Assembly: GCF_003576645.1 (NCBI RefSeq)
Contig: NC_044925.1
Location: forward strand, 15,888,581 to 15,952,580
Direction: 5' to 3'
DNA length: 64,000 bases
Source of the DNA: Ipomoea triloba
Taxonomy: Eukaryota > Streptophyta > Magnoliopsida > Solanales > Convolvulaceae
Shown here: positions 11,690-21,266 of the stretch, one piece after another
Layout: every line of letters begins with the position of its first letter
Position numbering within the stretch: the stretch's first letter is position 1
Translations under genes and position numbers: made by a program
The notes under the pieces: generated by a model
Databases searched by the model: none
What the model was told of the DNA's origin: nothing
Seen by the model: the letters and a program-made list of their open reading frames with translations, nothing else

Positions 11690-12700
11690 CGATCAACAAA
11701 ACAAAACAAATTAATTTGGGTCTGATTGGTTTATTTATTATGTACTTGTTTTAAATTCTAAGCACATTTAATTTAGGTTTAAAATCCAAATTTTAAATTC
11801 TAAGCACATTTAATTTAGGTTTAAAATCCAAATGATCGATTATGACCACATTTAATTTAGGTTTAAAATCCAAATGATCGATTATGACTGTAGATTAGGG
11901 CAAATTATTGCATGGACCATGGTCCACACAGCTGTGTGNTGGACCGGGCCAATTCGATCAACAAAACAAAACAAATTAATTTGGGTCTGATTGGTTTATT
12001 TATTATGTACTTGTTTTAAATTCTAAGCACATTTAATTTAGGTTTAAAATCCAAATGATCGATTATGACTGTAGATTAGGGCAAATTATTGCATGGACCA
12101 TGGTCCACACAACTATGTGGACCATGGTCCGTGCAATAATGANGCACATTTAATTTAGGTTTAAAATCCAAATGATCGATTATGACTGTAGATTAGGGCA
12201 AATTATTGCATGGACCATGGTCCACACAGCTGTGTGGACCATGGTCCGTGCAATAATGATTGGTAGATTAGATCCACTTTTAATTTATATTTANATTATT
12301 GCATGGACCATGGTCCACACAGCTGTGTGGACCAAAAATAAAAAGTACATTATTTTTGTACTGAAGGTACATTATTTTTGTACTGTAGGTACATTATTTT
12401 AGGGTACATTATTTTTGTACTGAAGGTACATTATTTGATATATAATATACATTATTTGATATTATATATCAAATAATGTACCTACAGTACAAAAATAATG
12501 TACCTTCAATACAAAAATAATGTACTTTTTATTTTTGGTCCACACAACTATGTGGACCATGGTCCGTGCAATAATGATGGTCCACACAACTATGTGGACC
12601 ATGGTCCGTGCAATAATGATTGGTAGATTAGATCTGTGGACCATGGTCCGTGCAATAATGATTGGTAGATTAGATCCACTTTTAATTTATATTTATAAGG
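11690..12700. repeat. Collapsed or repeated copies of a foldback element joined at single Ns
   Basis: The same segment (TTTAATTTAGGTTTAAAATCC, GATCGATTATGACTGTAG, GGGCAAATTATTGCATGGAC) appears at about 11.75-11.93, 12.02-12.14 and 12.14-12.29 kb. The pieces are joined by single Ns at 11939, 12143 and 12294. Exact 42-bp duplications also occur at 11749-11888 and 12536-12676. Allelic or alternative contig ends placed side by side explain this better than biology. Confidence 0.7.
12300..12560. mobile_element. Near-perfect foldback palindrome of the GGACCATGGTCC family
   Basis: From GTGTGGACCAAAAATAAAAAG to its inverse CTTTTTATTTTTGGTCCACAC the sequence folds on itself over about 220 bp. The arms are made of AAGTACATTATTTTTGTACTG units and the centre lies near 12450. 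A diverged relative with the same GTACATT/AATAATGTAC arms is at 41.74-41.92 kb. There is no protein; the ORFs across it are mirror images of the palindrome. Confidence 0.75.
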
Positions 12701-12768
12701 TTTATTCGCATAAATGATCTATTAGCATAAGTCAATTGCGTTAAATAGTTAAATAATCATTTATGTTT

Positions 12769-13305
12769 ATGTTAATTACATATAAATTACGGTTTATGCA
12801 CATCAATGCTATGTTAATTACATATAAATTACGGTTTATGCACATCAATGCTTTGTTAATTACATATAAATTACGGTTTATGCACATCAATGCTTTTCTT
12901 CTCTTTTTCTATGACACATGTAGGTGTTGTGTTTAAAAACACGTTGCATGTTAATTACATATAAATTACGGTTTATGCACATCAATGCTATGTTAATTAC
13001 ATATAAATTACGGTTTATGCACATCAATGCTTTGTTAATTACATATAAATTACGGTTTATGCACATCAATGCTTTTCTTCTCTTTTTCTATGACACATGT
13101 AGGTGTTGTGTTTAAAAACACGTTGCATGTTAATTACATATAAATTACGGTTTATGCACATCAATGCTATGTTAATTACATATAAATTACGGTTTATGCA
13201 CATCAATGCTTTGTTAATTACATATAAATTACGGTTTATGCACATCAATGCTTTTCTTCTCTTTTTCTATGACACATGTAGGTGTTGTGTTTAAAAACAC
13301 GTTGC
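12769..13305. repeat. Higher-order tandem repeat: 3 x 179 bp, each with 3 x 42 bp
   Basis: The 42-bp unit (ATGTTAATTACATATAAATT, then ACGGTTTATGCACATCAATGCT) occurs three times, followed by a 53-bp tail (CTTCTCTTTTTCTATGACAC, then GGTGTTGTGTTTAAAAACAC). The whole 179-bp block is repeated three times with no visible change. The internal 42-bp period is the same as the artefactual one seen elsewhere, so copy number is doubtful. ORFs of 60-63 codons repeat with it and are not genes. Confidence 0.85.
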
Positions 13306-13904
13306 ATGGGTGAGAGGAAAGCTTAAAACAAAGAACGTTGGATTATATTGGTTGCAATTATTGCAACAAGAAAGTGCATTCTATTGAAGGATTACAACTC
13401 CATTGCTTGCTAATTCAAGCATACAAACAAATTTAAAACACACATAAATACACACATTTTTTTATTAGAAGAAAATTACATAAATTAACCAGATATTAAT
13501 CAACTTAAATAAAGGAACAAATATTAGAATCTAATCACAGGATATGTCTCAAGAACAAATGATCGCCTAACTGATCAATTTGGATTGTCTCAGAAACAAG
13601 GCCATAATTTTGTTTCACTTTTCTTGACACTAATCAAAGTTTTCTTTTCTTGGACACTATGATAAAATGGAATTTATCTTTAACAATATATGTCTCCTAT
13701 TAACTCCATACTGTAACCCACAGGTAATAAGAGCAAGCTCAAGCCAATTCTAATCACAGGCAAGTTTTGTTGTCCTTGAATTATGTATCCTTCATATGTG
13801 TCTAAGGTTACCATCATCAACCAGCATCATTATCCTAGTCTTTTCTTAATTTCAGAGGAAATTAAATGAGACGACCTTGATGTACACTTACTCTTTCTCT
13901 CTTC
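13306..13904. other. No gene recognised
   Basis: AT-rich DNA. A ~45-bp stretch (AACCAGATATTAATCAACTT, AAATAAAGGAACAAATATT) at about 13487 recurs at about 14350, bracketing the kinase relic as a direct repeat. Confidence 0.4.
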
Positions 13905-14290
13905 AGTTTCAGGCGCTTTAGCACTTATCCTTTTAAGTTTCGCAATCTTTGTTGCTTGGTGAAGGAAGAAAGGAAGCTAAGGATATTCGAGATTAAATCT
14001 TCAGATCCCGCCTCAGACCTTGAGATAGGGCGGAGTAGGCTGTTTGGAATTCTAGTCTTCTCCTACTCTGAACTTGAAGAAGCTACAAGCAATTTTGATA
14101 CTTCTAAAGAACTTGGAGATGGTGCTTTTGGGACGGTTTACTATGGTAAGACAATAGTAGATATTTAGTTTCTCATTCACTACTTTCTAGGCTAATTCTC
14201 GGAATAATGAAAATTAGGGATAGTTGGGGATGGAAGAGAAGTTGTTGTGAAGCGCCTTCATGAGCGCAAAGCTGAAAAACAACCATTCTA
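13905..14290 (+). pseudogene. LRK10-like receptor kinase fragment (transmembrane end plus kinase N-lobe)
   Basis: After an acceptor-like CTCTCTTCAG the frame encodes a hydrophobic segment (ALALILLSFAIFVAW), which is interrupted by a TGA. A nearby frame reads SSDPASDLEIGR, FGILVFSYSELEEATSNFD and the glycine loop ELGDGAFGTVYYG, hallmarks of LRK10L/WAK-related receptor kinases. A GT...AG interval (about 14142-14218) separates this from DGREVVVKRL, which holds the ATP-binding lysine. A TAA follows soon after and the rest of the kinase is missing. It is a truncated relic with at least one stop and one frameshift. Confidence 0.75.
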
Positions 14291-14790
14291 ACATCACCAC
14301 AACAAATACAGTCACCTATAGGCTATAGGCTAAGGCACAATTACATAAACTAACCAGATATATATTAATCAACTTAAATAAAGGAACAAATATTAGAATA
14401 TATCTAGTCAGTCACATGCACTCACACATAACTTTTGCAAGGAAATTAAACTTGAGATTTACTTTGTTGGCATCTTTGTGGGCTAAATAATCTTATTTTT
14501 ATTGACAATTATCACTTTATGATGTTCATACTCAAAAAAAAAAATCACTTTATGATGTTCAAAGATTTGGCTACTATCTAAATTGCCTATTTCTTTTCAA
14601 GATGGCCCGACTGTTATAATAAGTGATGTTCTTGCAAAACCTGTTGCATTAATTTGTATCAATTTCCATCCAAAAGGCCATAGTGCCTACCTCCAAATGA
14701 GGAGAAACATAATGTAATTACAGAGAAACAAGCATTACAGATGCAGAAATCTTACTTCTCATTGAACTCATAACAAGATAAAGAAATAGT
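14291..14790. other. No gene recognised
   Basis: Non-coding AT-rich DNA with a 25-bp near-duplicate (ATCACTTTATGATGTTCA) at about 14508 and 14546. Confidence 0.4.
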
Positions 14791-14792
14791 AC

Positions 14793-14949
14793 CTATCTCC
14801 AAATAAATCACGTAGCAGTCTTGTTAACTTAGAATCTCTTGTAGGTATACGCGGACTACTTTTAGCCACTGCATTTATACATTTTCCCAAAGAAGTAAGT
14901 GACAGGTTAATAAATTTAGCCTCAACCACCAAGTGACCTTCACTTCCTG
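14793..14949 (-). pseudogene. Kinesin motor domain exon relic
   Basis: On the minus strand, after an acceptor TTGCAG, the frame reads GSEGHLVVEAKFINLSLTSL, continues GKCINAVAKSSPRIPTRD, and ends SKLTRLLRDLFGD before AG|GTAC. This is the kinesin switch-II/helix-4 region (family pattern GSE...INLSL..LG..I.AL....P.RDSKLTRLLRD). No other motor exon (P-loop, DLAGSE) lies nearby. It is one isolated exon in the opposite orientation to the kinase relic, consistent with capture or decay. Confidence 0.75.
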
Positions 14950-15284
14950 CAACATGAAAAAATCACAATTAGTTCATACTTTTGGACCAACAATCAGCTA
15001 GACATAGTGGTAGGCTGCCATTCAGAAACACATTAATAATGAAGACTAATATAAAAAGTATCAGTAAGAAAGAAAATAAATTCAATATAGGCATTGGGTA
15101 GAAGGCTAAGATAGATATTTAGATCATCATAAAGAGGAAGTGAACCAGAAATTTAGATCATCAAAATTCTCGAAGGCTTGAGGGCCATAAAGGGGCACCC
15201 GATTAATGATTTCTACAGAAATGTGATCTCTATTCTATGTAGTATGGGGATACCTATTCCACATTTCAGCTTCTGTGTGATATC

Positions 15285-15476
15285 ACAGTATCTGGATTTA
15301 CTCCCGACAAGTTCACCTATTCATACCAAATCAAAGGTTTGTGCAAGAAGAGAATGCAGAATGCTGCCATCGAGATAGTTAGGATTCTTGAGGCAAACTG
15401 TTACAGGCCAAATGCCAAGAACTTCGGTGCTCTAGTGATTGGGATTATGCAAATCAGTAAGAACCCTAGGCAGTAA
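15285..15476 (+). pseudogene. PPR-repeat protein 3' fragment
   Basis: One frame reads GFTPDKFTYSYQIKGLCKKR, then EIVRILEANCYRPNAKNFGA and on to a TAA at about 15474. The PDxFTYxxxIKGLCKK and RPNAKNF patterns are those of pentatricopeptide repeats. Upstream (15180-15280) the frame is broken. Only one and a half repeats remain. Confidence 0.6.
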
Positions 15477-16456
15477 AAAAATTGTACTATATGCATATCA
15501 ATAATTTACTCTGTACACAAATACAACCTGCTCAAAAACAATAAACAAGGAAATTTGTGCTTGAACAAGGAATGAGATGTTTACCTTCAATAACCTGTTG
15601 TTTCCTCAAGCAATGGGGTGGTTTTGTCTGTCTTCTTGTGGCGATGGCGATGGCGATGGCGTGGAGAGTGAGGAAGCAGTGGAGATGGCGATGGCGTCCG
15701 AGTCTTCTCTGCTGCGTTTCTCCACAATGACGACCAGAAGCAGTGATGATACAAGCAGAAGAAATGGCGTCCGAGTCTTCGTGTTGCGTCTGTGTCGCAG
15801 AAACAAGGAAAAAAAAAACGTTCGACCTGTGTCGCGCATCTAATGGACGACATCTTTTTGGACCATGGTCCATACTGCTGTTTGAACCATAGTCCATGCA
15901 GTAACAAATGAATCTTATGTCAATGGTCTAACTAGTAAAGTGGACCATGACAACGGTATAATGATTGTCTTATACGATACACTAAATAAAACTTAATTTA
16001 GCTAAATTTTTAATTTTTTCATCTAATTGGTATTTAACCAAGCCACTTTGATGATTACCTGCCTTTTGATCTCACAGGAATAGATAAAAATAAATAAATA
16101 CTAGCTCAGTTTCATTTTATGTATCTGGTTCAGTTAACGAGGTTTGATTGAAATTATTTTAATTCAATTTTTCATAATGTTAAATTTAGTATTAGTATAT
16201 AAAATTTATATATTTAGAAACAACATTAAAAGTACTACTCCGTATTATACACAAAAAAAAAACTAAATTTAAAACTAATTTTAAAAAATACTTAAGTAAA
16301 TTAGCAAAGAAGAAAGAATTGGTTTGACCAATTAATAGTAAATAAGACATGTAAAATGAGGCCATATTTTTTTTTCAAATATCCTTTTATGATGTGACTT
16401 ATAAATTTATAATCATTGAGTGTTGTAAATTGGCTGACCCCATATATTTTTAATTG
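15477..16456. other. Mostly non-coding; one GGACCATGGTCC-type terminus
   Basis: 15600-15850 is a GC-richer block with repeats of GGCGATGGCGATGGCG and two copies of ATGGCGTCCGAGTCTTC. ORFs on both strands overlap there and none resembles a known protein. 15858-15905 carries TGGACCATGGTCCATAC-like text, a terminus of the foldback family. The rest is AT-rich. Confidence 0.4.
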
Positions 16457-16725
16457 AGGAAAAGTGTCAAATTAGCCCCTAAGTCAAACTGATGGTGCAA
16501 TTGGATCCCTAACTAAAAAAAAAAACTCCATTTAAACCCCTTAAACCTGCTAAAATATTTAATTGGGTCCAAAATTACCTAATTAGCAAGTTAGTGCAAC
16601 ACAGAGTTGACACATGTGCATCTTTAAAATTTTTATTTTTTAATGATTTTTTTAACTTTAATTTTGTTTTATTAAAAATATTCTTTTTATTTAGAGATTT
16701 TGAATTTTTTATTTTTATTATTAAA
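16457..16725 (+). repeat. Left TIR of the Mutator-like element
   Basis: Inverted match to 24800-25053, about 80% by eye. Beyond 16725 similarity resumes at the palindrome GACGGCCATGGCCGT (16793), which is also present at 24808. Confidence 0.75.
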
Positions 16726-16829
16726 TAGCCATAGACCGTTCTCCTTCCCCAGACAGTTGTGGTTGTCCGGCGACAGTCACGGCTGTTCAAAAATGACGGC
16801 CATGGCCGTTAGAGCCATGGTTGTCTCAC

Positions 16830-17348
16830 CAAACAGCCATGGCTGTCTTCCAGATTTGGACCATCTGAAGCGAGAACAGCGCTTCGTGTCAAAGATTGCA
16901 CCGAAATACAACTCAGGAACTTTCTTCTGGCCATCACTGGCCAAGATCCTCTCCAAATCTCAAGATCAATTATGTGCACCTGTCTTGCGTCTTCTACGTC
17001 ACGATTTGAATGTTGGTGAATTGGAAGACTTGAGAGATAGGTACCTTTTGAGGGTATCCAATGCAGGGCCCTAGGCTCTTGAGTGCTTCTTCAAGATCAT
17101 CATCTTTCTCATACTTCTTTCTCCAACCCCTTTTCTACAAACAGCAGAGTGCTTGAATCTGTTTGGCAAAGATTTTTGCCCAGAGAGATTGGGAGAAATA
17201 GTGGGCTGGTCTTTCCACAAAATTCCTCTTATGGGAACTGAACTTAGTTCATCGCATCTGATGAGTATCTTTTCTGCAGAATCATAGTCGGCTTGCCCCA
17301 CTTTCTCAGCAGCAAAAAGAAGGTATCCTACCAGCTCTACATCTTTAC
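16830..17348 (-). pseudogene. GRAS-family transcription factor relic
   Basis: On the minus strand three broken frames read the start of a GRAS domain in order. First comes LLFAAEKVGQADYDSAEKIL with IRCDELSS, then in a shifted frame FVERPAHYFSQSLWAKI. Next is EEALKSLGPCIGYPQ with VPISQVFQFTNIQIV, then VEDARQVHIIDLEIWRGS. These correspond to the LHR1 block and the VHIID motif that names the family. At least two frameshifts and several stops separate the blocks, and nothing after VHIID is kept. The piece lies immediately inside the left TIR of the Mutator-like element, the usual position of captured fragments in Pack-MULEs. Confidence 0.75.
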
Positions 17349-17388
17349 AATCTTAATCCAAAATTCCCAAGAGTAAACTACTATCACG

Positions 17389-17690
17389 GCTGGAAATCAA
17401 TGTTTTTTCGACCTCATTTCCGACCACCCAAAATTTTGGTCACAAAAGTGATTATTTTTTCATTTTTTCGACGTAGAGTTATAGTGGTCGGAATTTCCGA
17501 CCACTTTTACTACGTGGTCGGTATTTCTGAACACTATTTATATGGTGGTCGGAAATTATTTCGGTAATTTAAATTTTTAAAACTGATCTTGTTTCCGACC
17601 ATCTTGGTGGTCGGAATGTTCGACCACTCTTGAAAAAGTGGTAGGAAATTCCATCTAAATTAAAGGTGGTCGGAAATTTTGTGTGTGTGT
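17389..17690. repeat. TTCCGACCAC/GTGGTCGGAA subterminal repeat cluster, left
   Basis: About ten copies of the decamer TTCCGACCAC or its inverse (some with one change) are packed in 300 bp and followed by a GT microsatellite. Such clusters of a short inverted motif are typical subterminal regions of CACTA transposons. The clean CACTA terminus is not visible; CTACTATCACGGCTGG stands where it would be. Confidence 0.5.
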
Positions 17691-18114
17691 GTGTGTTTTG
17701 TTTTTTTTTTTCTTTTTGCACTGTGATGCAATTGTATGAAGGTCAAATGATTTATCTTTATACCATTGATTATTTCACTCATACTCTATTTTTTGAATTT
17801 CAACTTGCATTTCTTCGACCGACCACGGCACATAGAGTTTACTAGTTGCACTTTGACATGTTGTGATGTTCAGTATAAATAATCAAATTAGCATAGCATA
17901 GCAACCATCTCACCATTCTTGCTATGAAAAATAAGACCATATTGTCCTTTCCATATAGATACAGGAAATCATTTTCTAACTTGAACTCTTTAAAACATTT
18001 ATTCTTGTTAATTATGACTCTACAGTCTTAGTTCTATTGATTTTCATAATCCTACATAATGTATCGTACTCCGTATTGTTTTTATCACAGAATGCAAACA
18101 TTCAACTAGTATAA

Positions 18115-19916
18115 GTCGTGATGTCACTTTTGATGAATATAATGCCTGGGATTGGTCAGCTAAAGATGAAAGGCTAGTTGTTCCTGTTGTTGACGATATT
18201 GTTGATGAGCAACCAATTCCAGATAATGTCCAGTCTCCTTCGCAACCAGAGTCGTCTGTTCGACGATCTCAACGCGAGCGCCAATTACCAGCTCGCTTGC
18301 AGGATTATGTTGTGGGTCATGATAATGACCTGTCTGATGAAGAGATTGTTCAATTTGCTCTTTTTTCAGATTGTAACCCTCTATCCTTTGAGGAGGCTGC
18401 TACAGAAACTCATTGGCTTAAGGCGATGGATGAGGAGATACGTGCCATTGAAAAGAATGGTACCTGGGAGTTAACAGGTTTACCTCCTAGAAAGAAGCCA
18501 ATTGGAGTAAAGTGGGTTTACAAGACGAAGTACAAGTCCAATGGAGAAATTGACCGTTTTAAAGCACGATTGGTAGCAAAGGGCTACAAGCAAAAACCAG
18601 GTATTGATTATTTTGAGGTTTTTGCTCCAGTAAGTAGACTTGATACAGTTCGAATTGTTATTTCTCTTGCTGTTCAAAATGAATGGAAATTACATCAAAT
18701 GGATGTCAAGTCTGCTTTTTTGAATGGTTTTCTTGAAGAAGAGATATATGTTGAGCAACCTGCTGGATTTGTGCAGAAAGGGGAGGAATCTAAAGTTTAC
18801 AAGTTGAGAAAAGCTTTATATGGCTTAAAGCAGGCGCCTAGGGCGTGGCATGGTTGCATTGACTCTTATTTTATTGAAAGTGGTTTTATGAGATGTCCTC
18901 ATGAACACACTTTGTATGTCAAATGCACTGATTCTGGTGATATTGTTCTAATCTGTCTGTATGTTGATGATTTGGTTTTTACTAGAAATAACTTGAAGTT
19001 AATCTTAGAATTCAGGGAGGCACTCATTAAGAGATTTGAAATGACTGATATGGGCCTCATATGTTACTTTCTTGGCCTTGAGGTTGTTCAGATGGATGGT
19101 GGAATCTTTATTTCACAAAAGAAGTATGCTGCTGATATTTTGAAAAAGTTCAAAATGGAAAACTCCAAACCAGTTTCAACTCCAGTAGCTGAAAAGTTAA
19201 AGGTGTCCAAAGATGAGTCTGGTAAGAATGTGAATGTTACAACCTATAAAAGCTTAATTGGGAGTTTGAGGTATCTGGTGGCAACAAGGCCGGATATTTC
19301 TTTTGGAGTTGGAAAACTTAGCAGATTCATGGAGGAGCCAAAAGAATCGCATTGGGCTGCAGCAAAGCGAATTCTGAGATATGTCAAAGGTACGAGTAAT
19401 GATGGAATTTTTTACTCTACTAATGAAGTTGCGGAGCTTGCTGGATACACATATAGTGATTGGGCTGGAGATGTTGAGACCAGAAAAAGCACATCAGGAT
19501 ATGCCTTCTATCTTGGTTCAGCTATATTTTCTTGGTCTTCAAAGAAGCAACAGATTGTAGCACTTTCAACCGCAGAAGCAGAATATATTGCAGCAGCAAA
19601 TTGTGCTACTCAGGCAATTTGGCTAAGAAGAATTTTGGAATTTTTACAACACAGACAGGAAGCACCTACAACTATTTTATGTGACAACAAATCTGCCATT
19701 TCGTTGTCTAAGAATCCTGTCTTTCATGGTCGCAGCAAACACATTGATATCAAGTACCACAAAATCAGAGAGCTGGTTGCTAAAAAGCAAATCAACATTG
19801 AGTATTGTTCAAGTGCCTGTCAAGTTGCTGATATCTTTACGAAGCCGTTGAAGACGGAGACATTTCTCAAATTAAAGAAGGATATTGGGATGACCAATAT
19901 ATCCGACTTGGTTTAA
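18115..19916 (+). pseudogene. Ty1/Copia pol fragment (RT and RNase H), 5'-truncated
   Basis: The frame is open from [15 protein letters not shown] (about 18117), the usual link between integrase and RT, through to TAA at 19916. RT motifs are [46 protein letters not shown] and the active site YVDD ([15 protein letters not shown]). RNase H shows [18 protein letters not shown] and [11 protein letters not shown], then the tail [10 protein letters not shown]. The active-site residues are intact, but gag, protease and integrase are missing, so it cannot move on its own. The lineage differs from the two Ale-like elements and from the Sirevirus in the window. It sits inside the Mutator-like element and so inserted there, or was carried there, later. 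Confidence 0.9.
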
Positions 19917-19925
19917 AGGAGGCAA

Positions 19926-20253
19926 TGTTATAATAATATTATTATTATAATTATTATAAACCAAGTAGTGATTAGTTTGTTAGGAAGTTATTAATAAATG
20001 GGTTGTGTGGCATAGCATCATCATGGTAATGGGAATGTGGCAGATGTGTACGTGGATAGATCATGTAGTACATGGGATTACATTTCCTAGTTTCTAGGCA
20101 TATTAGCTTAGTATAAATACATTATGTTACAAGCCATTTTAATCATTAATTAAAAACATTCTTCTCTCTATTTCTCTTTCTCTCTCACTCGTGTGTATAT
20201 ATATATATATTTAGATATTATATATTTAGATATATTATTTAATATATCTAACA
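19926..20253 (+). repeat. 3' LTR of the truncated Copia
   Basis: The polypurine stretch AAAGGAGGCAA precedes TGTTATAATAATATT at 19926. The LTR carries TATAAATAC (about 20113) and a pyrimidine-rich TTCTCTCTATTTCTC, and ends ATCTAACA at 20253 (TG...CA). There is no 5' partner in the window. Confidence 0.65.
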
Positions 20254-20355
20254 GTCTAGGTTTTCTCATGTCATCCATTCCTGATGGCTCTGCCGCTGTT
20301 TCGTCTGAGCGAACCATCTCTGACGATGCTACGGTGTCTCATACGTCGGACCATC

Positions 20356-20359
<4 letters not shown>

Positions 20360-20414
<55 letters not shown>
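20360..20414. repeat. (TA)n microsatellite
   Basis: Pure TA repeat. ORFs through it are spurious. Confidence 0.9.
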
Positions 20415-20416
<2 letters not shown>

Positions 20417-20423
20417 CTTGCTC

Positions 20424-20633
20424 AAATGCGGTCGTGTCTTCCCGTGTGGTCGGTGCGGTTTACACCACTAGTGTTAACAAAATCTACCACAAGTGATAGA
20501 AAAATGCACAAAAACACCCCCATAACTCCCCCGTCTCTAATTGAGCATTTTCGAATACTGTGTGATGTATATTTGCATACCTAGTTGTGTAAACTGCACT
20601 GACCGCACGGGAAGACACGACTGCACCTAAACT
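20424..20633. mobile_element. MITE with long TIRs (family A, copy 2)
   Basis: AATGCGGTCGTGTCTTCCCG at the left is the inverse of CGGGAAGACACGACTGCACC at the right, with homology continuing to ACACCACTAG. The interior (TTTGCATACCTAG, ATGCACAAAAACACCCCC) resembles the copy at 8590-8960. Confidence 0.75.
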
Positions 20634-20639
20634 CTACTC

Positions 20640-21260
20640 TCTCGTGCGAAGCATAGATTAAATATTAGAAATATTGTTGTTGTGTTATACTGAGATAAAT
20701 ATTATTATAATCACTTGTGAGTTCTTTATTATATACCTAATTTAACTATAATAAATAGATACATGATATACTGAATGATACTTTGATAAATTATAAAACA
20801 CTGACTTCAAAATACACATTGAGTATTGGACTATTCGCGCAATGCGCATGTGATAACTATTTTTTTTAATAAAGACACCAGTTTTATTTATCCGTTGTCG
20901 TTTATGTGTTGTCTTTAAACACACATTGAATACACAAAACTTTAAAGACAACGATTTTTAAAAAACGTTGTATTTGTACAATTTTTTATAATAATTTTTG
21001 TTTCAAAAAAAATAATGATTTTATTTATCCGTTGTTGTTTGTGTGTCTTTAAACACACTTTGAATACACAACATTTCTACCCTGTAAGAGCATGATGATA
21101 ATGAACAATTCGAAGAAGACGATGATGACTTTTAATTTAAATTTGAAAGTTAAATTATTTAATATTTATTCAAATTAGTGTTAATATGTGTTAAATTATT
21201 TTAGATATTCCTAAAACTATTGAAAGTTAAATTATTTCGATATGCCTACAAACTATTGGC
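20640..21260. other. AT-rich DNA with degenerate hairpins and a short repeat
   Basis: A ~60-bp unit (GATTTTATTTATCCGTTGT, then GTCTTTAAACACAC) occurs at about 20876 and 21017. ACTATTCGCGCAATGCGCATG at about 20829 is a hairpin like those at Helitron 3' ends, without a clear CTAGT. No gene. Confidence 0.4.
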
Positions 21261-21266
21261 CGTAAA

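Noticed and set aside
12769..13305. CRISPR-like array of regular repeats and spacers
   Set aside because: Eukaryotic context, and the spacers are identical between units; it is a plain tandem repeat.
15532..15907. ORFs of 77-121 codons on both strands
   Set aside because: They follow from GGCGAT repeats; mutually overlapping and without family resemblance.
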